In this document: positions 17,491 to 25,689 of the stretch, in pieces
How positions within the stretch are numbered: position 1 is the stretch's first letter
How the letters are laid out: each line of letters starts with the position of its first letter
From: Streptomyces sp. NBC_01716
GTDB lineage: Bacteria; Actinomycetota; Actinomycetes; Streptomycetales; Streptomycetaceae
Reading direction: 5' to 3'
DNA length: 64,000 nucleotides
Assembly (NCBI RefSeq): GCF_036248275.1
Contig: NZ_CP109181.1
Span: 2,542,001-2,606,000, forward strand
Notes under the pieces: generated by a model
Told to the model about the DNA's origin: nothing
Seen by the model: only the letters and a program-made list of their open reading frames with translations
The model's database searches: none
Translations under genes and position numbers: made by a program

Positions 17491-18811
17491 GACGGACCAA
17501 AGGTACGCGAGCGGACACGGCCGTGCCCCCGCCCTTCTCGGACTCGACGGTGACGGTGCCGGCGATGCGCTCCGCGCGGGCGCGCATGCCGCCGAGACCG
17601 AAGCCGTTCGAACCGGAGCGCGGGCTCGGCACGAGCGGGTCGAAGCCGCGGCCGTCGTCCCGTACGTCGAGGAAGACCTCGTCGCCCATGTACGAGAGGG
17701 TGACGCCGGCCCGGTGGGCGCGGGCGTGCTTGGCCGTGTTCGCGAGGGCCTCCTGGGCGATGCGCAGCAGGGTGGCGGCGACCTCGTCGTGCAGGGCCTC
17801 CTCGGTGCCGGTGACGGTGAACCTGGCCTCCACACCGGTCCGCGCGCCCCAGTCGGCGACCGCCTTCCTGAGAGCCTCGGCGAGGGAGTCGTGGTCCAGT
17901 TCGGCCGGGCCGAGGTTGTGCACCGAGCGGCGCGCCTCACCGAGGCTGTGGCGGGCGAGGGCGGCGGCCCGGGTCAGATGCTCGCGGGCGACCTCCGGGT
18001 CGGGGGTGGCGGAGACCACCTGGAGCTGGGCGATGATGCCGGCCAGCCCCTGGGCGATGGTGTCGTGGATCTCGGCGGCGAGCCTGCGCCGCTCGTCGGC
18101 GACACCCGCCTCCCGGGCCTGGACGAGAAGCTGGGCGTGCAGGCCGGCGTTCTCGGCCAGGGCCTGTTCGAGACGGGCGTTGGCCTGTTCGAGCTGGGTG
18201 ATGGTCCTGGCCCGCTCTTCGGCGATCTCGGCCTCCCTGCGGCCGAGATGGCCGAAGACGAGCGTGAGGGTGCCGTTGAGCAGCAGCAGTCCGCCGAACA
18301 GGACCCACTGGAGGGCCCCGTCGGGTGGCAGCCCGCCCGACTGCGCGCCCGCCATGGTGACGGAGGTGACGAGAAACCCCGCGCGGACGGCGCGTTTCGG
18401 CAGGAGGAACGGGGTGTCGAAGTAGCCGAGGACGGCGTAGATCGAGAACAGCGGGTTGAGCCAGGTCAGGACGGCGGCGGTGCCGGTCCGTACGGCGTAG
18501 TACAGCAGGCCCGCGGTCGACGGCTCGCGCATGCGCAGCGGCTGACCGTGCCCGGTCCTGCCCCACCACAGGTGGAGTACGACGGCGACGACGACCAGTG
18601 CGCCGGCCAGATACGTCTCGGTGCGGGTCATGCCGAAGGCGTCCACGCTGAACGCCGAGATCACGGTGGAGAGCGCCAGCAGGCCGTACGGGCCGCGCCG
18701 GTAGAACTGCTCCCACCGCTCCTCCACGGAGGCGGCCGGGCTCGCCGCTTCGGCTGCTTTCATCCCCATCGCGACAGTGTGCCCCGCCCGCCATCCGGTC
18801 GTCGTGGTCAT
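17453..18811 (-). CDS. Sensor histidine kinase (HisKA_3 family)
   Basis: About 452 residues with six or so N-terminal membrane segments (about 55-200), a short coiled coil rich in Glu/Ala, the HisKA_3 H-box AAEIHDTIAQGLAGI and an HATPase domain (ALANTAKHARAHR; DDGRGFD; GLGGMRARAE). The start ATG 18811 overlaps the permease stop by four bases; ATG 18770 is possible. Kinase, regulator and the ABC transporter are in one operon, as in BceRS-like or DrrAB-linked systems that respond to envelope-active compounds. The signal is not known. Confidence 0.94.
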   Translation of the reverse strand: MTTTTGWRAGHTVAMGMKAAEAASPAASVEERWEQFYRRGPYGLLALSTVISAFSVDAFGMTRTETYLAGALVVVAVVLHLWWGRTGHGQPLRMREPSTAGLLYYAVRTGTAAVLTWLNPLFSIYAVLGYFDTPFLLPKRAVRAGFLVTSVTMAGAQSGGLPPDGALQWVLFGGLLLLNGTLTLVFGHLGRREAEIAEERARTITQLEQANARLEQALAENAGLHAQLLVQAREAGVADERRRLAAEIHDTIAQGLAGIIAQLQVVSATPDPEVAREHLTRAAALARHSLGEARRSVHNLGPAELDHDSLAEALRKAVADWGARTGVEARFTVTGTEEALHDEVAATLLRIAQEALANTAKHARAHRAGVTLSYMGDEVFLDVRDDGRGFDPLVPSPRSGSNGFGLGGMRARAERIAGTVTVESEKGGGTAVSARVPLVRHAAADRHPDRRR

Positions 18812-19551
18812 TCCCACCGGAACCAGCGGGCGGCGCCCGCGGTCAGCAGGGCCGCCCACAGGGCCATCACGGCCAGGTCGGCCCAGTGCGGCCAGCCGCC
18901 TCGCATCGCGGCGTCCAGGGCCTCGGACGCGGCGCCCATGGGCGAGTAGCCGACGATGTCCCGCAGCAGGTCGGGCATCGTCTGGACGGGCAGCCAGACA
19001 CCCGCCGTGAACATCGACGGGAAGAACAGGGCCGAGCCGATGGCCTGGCCGGCCCGCTGGGTCGGGGCGATGGCGCAGACCAGACCGCCCATGGCCAGGG
19101 CGCCCGCCGTCGCGAGGAGCAGCGCCAGCAGATAGCCGGCGACGTTCCCCGGCAGCGCCACGCCGAAGGCGATCCTGCCGACGGCGATCACCAGTGCGGC
19201 CGAGGCGAAGGCGCCGCCGCCGAGCAGGACGATCTGTGAGATGAGCAGGGTGGCGGGCCGTACGGGAGTGGTGGACATACGGCGCAGGATGCCGCGCTCG
19301 CGGTAACCGATCAGGATCGGCGGCATGGCCTGGAGCCCGGCCATGATCACGGCGAGCAGGGCGGCGACGGGGACGTACAGGTCGATGATCCGCCGGCCGC
19401 CGAGCTCGGGGTCGGCGTCGTCGAAGCCCGGGATCAGCCCGAGGATGACCATCAGGAGGGTCGGGAAGGCGATGATCCAGAAGAGCACGCCCGGCTCGCG
19501 GGTCATCAGGCGCGCCTCGGTCTTGAGGACGGCGGTGGAGGCGGAGGCCAT
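18808..19551 (-). CDS. ABC-2 type permease (DrrB-like)
   Basis: 247-residue integral membrane protein with six predicted helices and the ABC-2 signature region near the middle (IGYRERGILRRMSTTPV, a cytoplasmic coupling helix typical of DrrB/YadH proteins). It starts one base after the stop of the ATPase gene. Likely exports a hydrophobic compound or lipid with the partner ATPase. Confidence 0.93.
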   Translation of the reverse strand: MASASTAVLKTEARLMTREPGVLFWIIAFPTLLMVILGLIPGFDDADPELGGRRIIDLYVPVAALLAVIMAGLQAMPPILIGYRERGILRRMSTTPVRPATLLISQIVLLGGGAFASAALVIAVGRIAFGVALPGNVAGYLLALLLATAGALAMGGLVCAIAPTQRAGQAIGSALFFPSMFTAGVWLPVQTMPDLLRDIVGYSPMGAASEALDAAMRGGWPHWADLAVMALWAALLTAGAARWFRWE

Positions 19552-19552
19552 G

Positions 19553-20539
19553 TCAGACCCTCTCTTCGGGCTGCGCGGCGGCGGCCGTGGCCGTACCGGG
19601 GGCGGGCGCTGTCTCGGACTCGGGCTCGGTCTCGGGCTCGGGGGCGGTCTCGGTCAGGTCGAGGAACGCGTCGTCCAGCGTCGCCTCGGTGACCCGGAGC
19701 TGGTGCGCGGTGATGCGGTGGCGGGCGAGCAGGGTGATCACCGCGTTGACGGTCTCGTCGGTGCCGTTGATGACGATCCGGCCGCCCTGCGTCTCCACCG
19801 ACGCCGCCTTGGGCAGCGCGGCCAGTTCCTCGCTCCGCAGCGGCTCCGACGGCGTGAAGGAGATGACGGTGGACGCCGTCGAGCGCGCGATCAGCCCGGA
19901 CGGTGTATCGAGCGCGGCGACCTTCCCCCGGTCGATCACGGCGATCCGGTCGCAGAGCCGCTGGGCCTCCTCCATGAAGTGGGTGACCAGCAGCACCGTC
20001 ACCCCCGAGTCCCTGATCTCCTCGATCAGACGCCAGGTGTCGCGGCGGGCGCGCGGGTCGAGACCGGTGGTCAGTTCGTCCAGTACGACCACGCGCGGGC
20101 CGCCGATCAGGGACAGCGCGATGAACAAGCGCTGTTTCTGGCCGCCGGAGAGCTTCGCGAAGCGGGTCGAGAGCTTCTCCTCCAGGCCGAGGCGGCCGGC
20201 CAGCGGGCGCCAGTCGACGGGCTTCGGATAGAACGCGGAGTACAGCTCAAGGGCCTCGCGCACCGTCAGCTTCGCCTGGAGTTCGCTCTCCTGGAGCTGG
20301 GCGCCGAGAATCTCGGTGACCTGCCGGTGGTCGCGGACCGGATCGAGTCCGGCCACCCGGACCGTGCCGGCGTCGGGGACCCTGAGGCCCTCGACGCACT
20401 CGACGGTCGTCGTCTTGCCCGCACCGTTGGGACCGAGAATCCCGAAGATCTCGCCCTCTTCGACGCCGAAGTCGACACCGTCGACGGCGGGCTTTCCCCC
20501 GTAGGCCTTGCGCAGACCTCTGACTTCAATGATCGCCAT
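19553..20539 (-). CDS. ABC transporter ATP-binding protein (DrrA-like)
   Basis: 328 residues. Walker A GPNGAGKTTT, signature LSGGQKQRL, Walker B VVVLDELTTGLDP, H-loop LLVTHFMEEA. The D-loop region (TTGLDPRARRDTW) and the C-terminal extension with a TLDDAFLDLT motif are typical of DrrA drug-efflux ATPases. The last 35 residues are an acidic Pro/Glu/Ala tail. ATG 20539 (MAIIEVRGLRKAYG) fits the family. It heads the operon ATPase-permease-kinase-regulator. Confidence 0.95.
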   Translation of the reverse strand: MAIIEVRGLRKAYGGKPAVDGVDFGVEEGEIFGILGPNGAGKTTTVECVEGLRVPDAGTVRVAGLDPVRDHRQVTEILGAQLQESELQAKLTVREALELYSAFYPKPVDWRPLAGRLGLEEKLSTRFAKLSGGQKQRLFIALSLIGGPRVVVLDELTTGLDPRARRDTWRLIEEIRDSGVTVLLVTHFMEEAQRLCDRIAVIDRGKVAALDTPSGLIARSTASTVISFTPSEPLRSEELAALPKAASVETQGGRIVINGTDETVNAVITLLARHRITAHQLRVTEATLDDAFLDLTETAPEPETEPESETAPAPGTATAAAAQPEERV

Positions 20540-20729
20540 GCCGGAAGGATGCCTCCGTACGGACGGGAGCGGCATCGGCCATCGCGCTCGACCTCGTATC
20601 AGCCGATCGGATGATGCCGAAGGGCTGCCGAGGGGCAGCCGACGGGCTGTCGGCCCGCTGCCGACCCGCCGCCGACGTCAGCCGGAAATCGGTGGGCAGT
20701 GTCAGTGGTGAAACGTAGGCTCGCCCCTG

Positions 20730-22586
20730 ATGCCGACCTCCGAAGATGTACCGACCAAGGACCACTCCGACGTCCGGAACCGCTCCGCCGTGCGCTCGCT
20801 GCTGAGGCTGTGGCCGTACGTGCGGCCCGTACGCGTACGCCTGTTCAGCGCGGCGTTCGTCGCGGTGCTGGCCTCGTGCATGGGGCTGGTGATCCCCCTC
20901 GTACTGAAGTGGATGGTGGACGGCCCGATCGCGGACGGCGACAAGGGCGGCATCTGGCTCGGCGCGCTGTATCTGCTGCTGCTCGGGATCTTCGAGGCCT
21001 GTCTCTTCGGCTTCCGGCGGTGGCTGGTGGCGAGGCCGCTGGCAGGGGTCGAGGCGGCCATGCGGGCGGATCTCTACCGGCATCTCCAGAGACTGCCGAT
21101 CGCCTTCCACGACCGGTGGCCCTCGGGCCAGCTGCTGTCGCGCGGCACGACGGATCTGATGCTGCTGCGGATGTTTCTGGCCTTTCCGCTGACCTTCCTG
21201 CTGGTGAACGCGACAACGATCCTGGTCGGATTCCTGATTCTGCTGATGCAGGAGTGGACTCTGGGGCTGGTGCTGCTGGCGCCCGTGGTGCCGCTGGTCA
21301 TTCTCTGTTCGGTCTTCGAGGCGAAGTACTCACTGGTCGCGCGCAAGGCGCAGGACCAAGTGGGCGATCTGACGACGGTGGTCGAGGAGAGCGTTCTCGG
21401 CATCCGGATCGTGAAGGGCTTCGGCAGGCACCGCAGCCAGGCCCTCGCCTTCCGGGCGCTCGCGGAGCGGCTGCGCGGTACGGAGCTGGGCAAGGCCCGG
21501 CTGCTGGCGGGCATCTGGGCGCTGATCATGGTCATCCCCGAGGTGGCGATCGGCGCGGCGCTGGTACTGGGCACGGTCCAGGTCGCCGACGGGCATCTCT
21601 CCACCGGCACGCTGGTCGCCTTCCTGTCGACGGCGCTGGCGCTGCGCTGGCCGGTGGAGTCGATCGGCTTCCTGCTGGCGATGAGCCAGGAGTCGGCGAC
21701 CGCGACGGAGCGGTACTTCGAGGTGATGGACACCAAGGAGGAGACGGCGGACGCGGAAGGGCCGGCGGGGTCGGCGGGCGGGGAGCCCGACGGGCTGCGC
21801 TTCGAGGGCGTGTCGTTCCGGTATCCCGACGCGAAGGCCGACTCCGTGCCCGTACTGGCCGAGGTGGACCTGCACATCAGGTCCGGCGAGACGATGGCTC
21901 TTGTCGGCGCGACGGGCTCGGGGAAGACGACGCTCACCGCGCTGGTGCCGCGGCTGCACGAGGTGACGGGCGGGCGGATCACGCTCGACGGCGAGGACAT
22001 CACGTCGATGCCCCGGCAACGGCTGCGGGAGCTGGTGTCGGTGGCCTTCGAGGAGCCGACGCTCTTCTCTGCGACGGTCGGCGAGAACGTCCGGATGGGC
22101 GCGGAGAGCGCCGACGACGCGGCGCTGCTGAGGGCGCTGGACGTGGCACAGGCCGACTTCGTCCGGGACTTGCCGCACGGGGTGCACACGGAGGTCGGCG
22201 AGCAGGGTCTCAGCCTCTCCGGCGGCCAGCGCCAACGGTTGGCGCTGGCACGGGCGGTGGTGGGCAGACCACGCTTCCTGGTGCTGGACGACCCGCTGTC
22301 GGCGCTCGACGTCCACACGGAGGCGCTGGTGGAGGCGGCCCTGCGCCGGGTGCTGGAGGAGACGACGGCGCTGGTCGTGGCGCACCGCCCGTCGACGGTG
22401 ATGCTGGCGGACCGGGTGGCGCTGATCTCGGACGGCCGGATCACAGCGGTGGGGACGCACCAGGAACTGCTGCGGAGCAACGCGGAGTACGCGTGGCTGA
22501 TGTCGGGAGCGGACGCGGAGGGCGATGCCGCGCGCGAAGCCGGAAGCGACACGGTGGCGGAAGCCGTCGAGGGGAGCATGCGATGA
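20730..22586 (+). CDS. ABC exporter half-transporter, degenerate-site subunit
   Basis: 618 residues: six membrane helices (about 30-320), then the nucleotide-binding domain with Walker A GATGSGKTT, signature LSLSGGQRQRLALARA, Walker B FLVLDDPLSALD and H-loop VVAHRPST. The usual catalytic Glu after Walker B is Asp here, as in the degenerate subunit of heterodimeric exporters (BmrC/TM287 type). The stop overlaps the start of the next half-transporter (ATGA). Expected to work as a heterodimer with that protein to export drugs or lipids. Confidence 0.94.
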   Translation: MPTSEDVPTKDHSDVRNRSAVRSLLRLWPYVRPVRVRLFSAAFVAVLASCMGLVIPLVLKWMVDGPIADGDKGGIWLGALYLLLLGIFEACLFGFRRWLVARPLAGVEAAMRADLYRHLQRLPIAFHDRWPSGQLLSRGTTDLMLLRMFLAFPLTFLLVNATTILVGFLILLMQEWTLGLVLLAPVVPLVILCSVFEAKYSLVARKAQDQVGDLTTVVEESVLGIRIVKGFGRHRSQALAFRALAERLRGTELGKARLLAGIWALIMVIPEVAIGAALVLGTVQVADGHLSTGTLVAFLSTALALRWPVESIGFLLAMSQESATATERYFEVMDTKEETADAEGPAGSAGGEPDGLRFEGVSFRYPDAKADSVPVLAEVDLHIRSGETMALVGATGSGKTTLTALVPRLHEVTGGRITLDGEDITSMPRQRLRELVSVAFEEPTLFSATVGENVRMGAESADDAALLRALDVAQADFVRDLPHGVHTEVGEQGLSLSGGQRQRLALARAVVGRPRFLVLDDPLSALDVHTEALVEAALRRVLEETTALVVAHRPSTVMLADRVALISDGRITAVGTHQELLRSNAEYAWLMSGADAEGDAAREAGSDTVAEAVEGSMR

Positions 22587-25273
22587 CGTCGTCACCACCA
22601 ACCACGAACACCGGCCGGCCGGGCGGGGGCGATGAGGGGCCGCGCGCCGCCGAGGCGGCTGCCTCCACCGACGCGGGTGTCGGTAGCGACGTGAGCGAGA
22701 GAAACGGCACGCGTACGGAATCGGTTCCGGACACCGACACCCGCGCGACCGCGTCCGACAGCCCGGCGGACGCGCCTACCGACACGGGCCCCACCGGCAC
22801 CGACAACGGCGCCGGTGCGAAGCACGGCGTCCCCACGGGGGCCGACACCGGCACACGCCCCACCGCTACCGACAGCCCGGCAGGCACGCCAACCGACACG
22901 GGGCCCACCGGCACCGATGCCGGCGCCCGTGCGAAGCACGGCGTCCCCACGGGGACCGCGACCGACACCAGCACACGCCCGAGCACGACCGACCACGGCA
23001 CGGCTGCCGCCACCGAGGCTGGGCCACGCCCCACCCCGGCCAACGGCCCTGCATACGCTCCCACCGACGCCGGGCAGGCGAACGACGGCAGCGGCGTGAG
23101 CGCGAAAAGCGGTGCGCGTACGGAGACCGACCCCGACGACGGCACCCGCCCAACTGCGGCCACGGACAACGGCGCCCTCGCGAAGCGCGGCGCCCCCACG
23201 GGGGCCGCCCCCAACACCGGCACACGCGCGACCGCGACCGGCGCCCCTGAGGGCTCGTCTGCCCACGCGAAGTCCACCGGCACCGACGCCGGCGCGAAGC
23301 GCGGCGACCCTGCGGGAGACAGCCCTGCGGGAGCCGGCACCGCCCCGGCCGACGGCCAAGCCGACGCCCCCACCCGCACCGGCGACAAGCGCGACGCCCC
23401 CACGGGGACCCGTACCGTCACCGTCGCCGTCCAGGAGTCCGTGGTCGATACGACCGTCGGGCGTCGAGTCGGGGCCCCGGAAGGGGATCCCTTCGCGCAG
23501 GACGCGTTGCCCGCTCCTCGTGGAGCCACCGGTGCGTTGCTGCGGTCGTTGTTGCGGGAGCGGCGGGGGCGGGTCGTCGTCGCCGCGCTGTTGCTGCTCC
23601 TTCAGCAGGCCGCCGTGCAGGCGGGCCCGTTGCTCGTCGCGTACGCCATCGACCGCGGCGTGCCCGCCTTCCGGGCCGACGACAACGGCCCGCTGATCGC
23701 CGTCGCCGTCGGCTATCTCCTCTGTGCCGCCGGAGCCGGGATCTTCCAGTACGCCTTCATCCGGGCATCCGCCCGCGTCAACCAGGACGTGCTGCTCGAT
23801 CTGCGCGGCCGGATCTTCCGTCATGCCCAGGCGCTCAGCGTGGACTTCCACGAGCGCTTCACCTCCGGCCGGCTCATTTCCCGTTCCACCACGGACGTCG
23901 AGTCGCTGCGCGAACTGCTCGCCGAAGGGCTGCAGGAGCTCATCGGCGTCATCCTCGCCTTCGTCTACATCTCGGCGATGCTGCTCTATCTGGACCTCGG
24001 CATCGGCGGACTCGCCGTTCTCTCCTTCGTACCGCTGTACGCACTGGTCCGGCTCTACCAGCACCGGGCCGGCGGCATCTTCGCCAAGCGCTCCACCGCC
24101 ATCGCCGCCGTCATCGTGAAGTTCGCCGAGACGATGAACGGCATCCGTCCCGTTCAGGCGTTCCGCCGCGAGCCCGCCAACGACGCAGACTTCCACGCCC
24201 TCAACCACCACCACGAGCGCACCAACGGCGACGCGATCCTCGAAATGGCGCGGTACGTGGTGGGTTCACGCCTCGTCGCGAACATCTCCGTCGCCGGGAT
24301 CGTGCTGTGGGGCGCCTACCGGGTGGCCGACGGCACGCTCGCCCTCGGGGTGCTCGCCGCGTCGGTGCTGTTCCTGCGGAGGCTGTACGACCCGATCGAC
24401 CGGCTCGGGATGTTCCTCAACTCCTACCAGTCGGCCGCCGCCTCGCTGGAGAAGATCGCCGGTCTGCTGGCCCAGACCCCGTCCGTGCCGGAGGCGGCGG
24501 ACCCCCGCCCGCTGCCGGAGCTGACGGGCGGGCACCCGGGCCGGGAGGTCGTGTTCGACTCGGTCAGCTTCTCGTACCGTACGGGCGGCGAGGTCCTGCC
24601 CCGCTTCGACCTGACGATCCCGGCCGGCCAGACCGTCGCCGTCGTCGGCTCGACCGGCGCGGGCAAGTCGACACTGGCCAAGCTGCTGGCCCGGTTCTAC
24701 GACCCCACCGCGGGCCGTGTCCTGCTCGACGGCACCGACCTGCGCGACCTGGACACCCCCGAGCTGCGGCGCGGCGTCGTGATGGTGACCCAGGAGGCGT
24801 TCCTCTTCTCCGGCACGGTCGCCGAGAACATCGCGATCGGCCGTCCCGACGCCTCGCGCGACGAGATCGAGCGCGCCGCGAAGGCCATCGGCGCGCACGA
24901 CTTCATCAGCGGTCTGCCCGAGGGGTACGACACGGACGTACGGAAGCGGGGCGGCCGGATCTCGGCCGGTCAGCGCCAACTGGTGGCCTTCGCCCGCGCG
25001 TTGCTCGCCGACCCTTCCGTACTGATCCTGGACGAGGCGACGAGCTCGCTCGACATCCCCGGTGAGCGTGCCGTGCAGCGTGCGATGGACACGGTGCTCA
25101 ACGGCCGTACGGCGGTGGTCATCGCGCACCGCCTGTCGACGGTGGAGATCGCCGACCGGGTGCTCGTCATGGAACACGGCCGCATCGTGGAGGACGGCGC
25201 GCCGGCCGAACTGATCGGCGGCGTGGGCCGGTTCGCGGGCCTGCACCGCGCCTGGCGGGACAGCCTGGCCTGA
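22583..25273 (+). CDS. ABC exporter half-transporter with long repetitive N-terminus
   Basis: 896 residues; the usual size for the family is about 600. The first 310 residues are Thr/Gly/Ala/Asp/Pro-rich and made of imperfect repeats (AKHGVPTG, DSPAxTPTDTGPTGTD, TRPTATD). The normal transporter begins at about residue 300 (DPFAQDALPAPRGATGALLRSLL). Six membrane helices follow, then Walker A GSTGAGKST, a variant signature ISAGQRQ, Walker B LILDEATSSLD with the catalytic Glu, and H-loop VIAHRLST. It is therefore the catalytically complete partner of the preceding subunit. The start ATG 22583 overlaps the upstream stop, so the repeats are translated in full unless a hidden internal start exists. 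Confidence 0.93.
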   Translation: MTSSPPTTNTGRPGGGDEGPRAAEAAASTDAGVGSDVSERNGTRTESVPDTDTRATASDSPADAPTDTGPTGTDNGAGAKHGVPTGADTGTRPTATDSPAGTPTDTGPTGTDAGARAKHGVPTGTATDTSTRPSTTDHGTAAATEAGPRPTPANGPAYAPTDAGQANDGSGVSAKSGARTETDPDDGTRPTAATDNGALAKRGAPTGAAPNTGTRATATGAPEGSSAHAKSTGTDAGAKRGDPAGDSPAGAGTAPADGQADAPTRTGDKRDAPTGTRTVTVAVQESVVDTTVGRRVGAPEGDPFAQDALPAPRGATGALLRSLLRERRGRVVVAALLLLLQQAAVQAGPLLVAYAIDRGVPAFRADDNGPLIAVAVGYLLCAAGAGIFQYAFIRASARVNQDVLLDLRGRIFRHAQALSVDFHERFTSGRLISRSTTDVESLRELLAEGLQELIGVILAFVYISAMLLYLDLGIGGLAVLSFVPLYALVRLYQHRAGGIFAKRSTAIAAVIVKFAETMNGIRPVQAFRREPANDADFHALNHHHERTNGDAILEMARYVVGSRLVANISVAGIVLWGAYRVADGTLALGVLAASVLFLRRLYDPIDRLGMFLNSYQSAAASLEKIAGLLAQTPSVPEAADPRPLPELTGGHPGREVVFDSVSFSYRTGGEVLPRFDLTIPAGQTVAVVGSTGAGKSTLAKLLARFYDPTAGRVLLDGTDLRDLDTPELRRGVVMVTQEAFLFSGTVAENIAIGRPDASRDEIERAAKAIGAHDFISGLPEGYDTDVRKRGGRISAGQRQLVAFARALLADPSVLILDEATSSLDIPGERAVQRAMDTVLNGRTAVVIAHRLSTVEIADRVLVMEHGRIVEDGAPAELIGGVGRFAGLHRAWRDSLA
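22741..23400 (+). repeat. Imperfect repeats coding the N-terminus of the ABC exporter
   Basis: Direct repeats of about 40-110 bases within the coding region. Examples are two copies of GCGAAGCACGGCGTCCCCAC (22819 and 22929 regions) and diverged GACAGCCCGGC...CCACCGGCACCGA units. They keep the frame and give low-complexity, probably disordered protein. Likely prone to length change by slippage or recombination. Confidence 0.7.
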
Positions 25274-25689
25274 CGCGGGGACGGGACCCGGGCACTGGCT
25301 CCGTGGCCTCGGCCCCGCTGCCGGAATGCCGCGACAGGCCCGCCGACGGCCGGAACTGGACATCGAGTGGATTCCCGGTGATCTCGAATCGACGTCCTGG
25401 GAGCGCGAGTCCGGAGATCACCACGGTCGCCCGGCGTAGCCCGGCGTACGCCCGCGTAACACCGCCGCAACAGCGCGGCAGATTTCGCTTAACGAACACG
25501 GCACTTCGCGCAGCGGACGATTTCCGGCCAACTTCTTGACGCGCTCCTGACAGATGGGCCGGATTCCTGGGACTCTTCCCCCGTTCTGAGCACCACCGCT
25601 CCGCAGCTCGTGTTCCACCTTGCTCTCCTGCACTGTCCGGGCCGCCCACCCGAGCATGGTCCGGTACCCCCCTCGCAGAAGGAGTTCGC
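25274..25689. other. Intergenic region before the metallopeptidase gene
   Basis: No convincing coding sequence. It holds short CCCGGCGTA repeats near 25431-25450, an inverted repeat at 25377-25422 and, toward the 3' end, more AT-rich sequence with a TTGACG box near 25538 that may belong to the promoter of the secreted peptidase. Confidence 0.5.
25377..25422. promoter_or_regulatory. Inverted repeat upstream of the M4 peptidase gene
   Basis: GGTGATCTC and GAGATCACC, 9-base arms separated by 28 bases. May be a regulator site or the terminator of the ABC exporter operon; it is 104 bases after that stop. Confidence 0.35.

Noticed and set aside
20699..25273. One 1524-residue open frame across both ABC genes
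   Set aside because: The first 630 codons are an out-of-phase reading of the first half-transporter; the real gene begins at ATG 22583 with an ATGA overlap.
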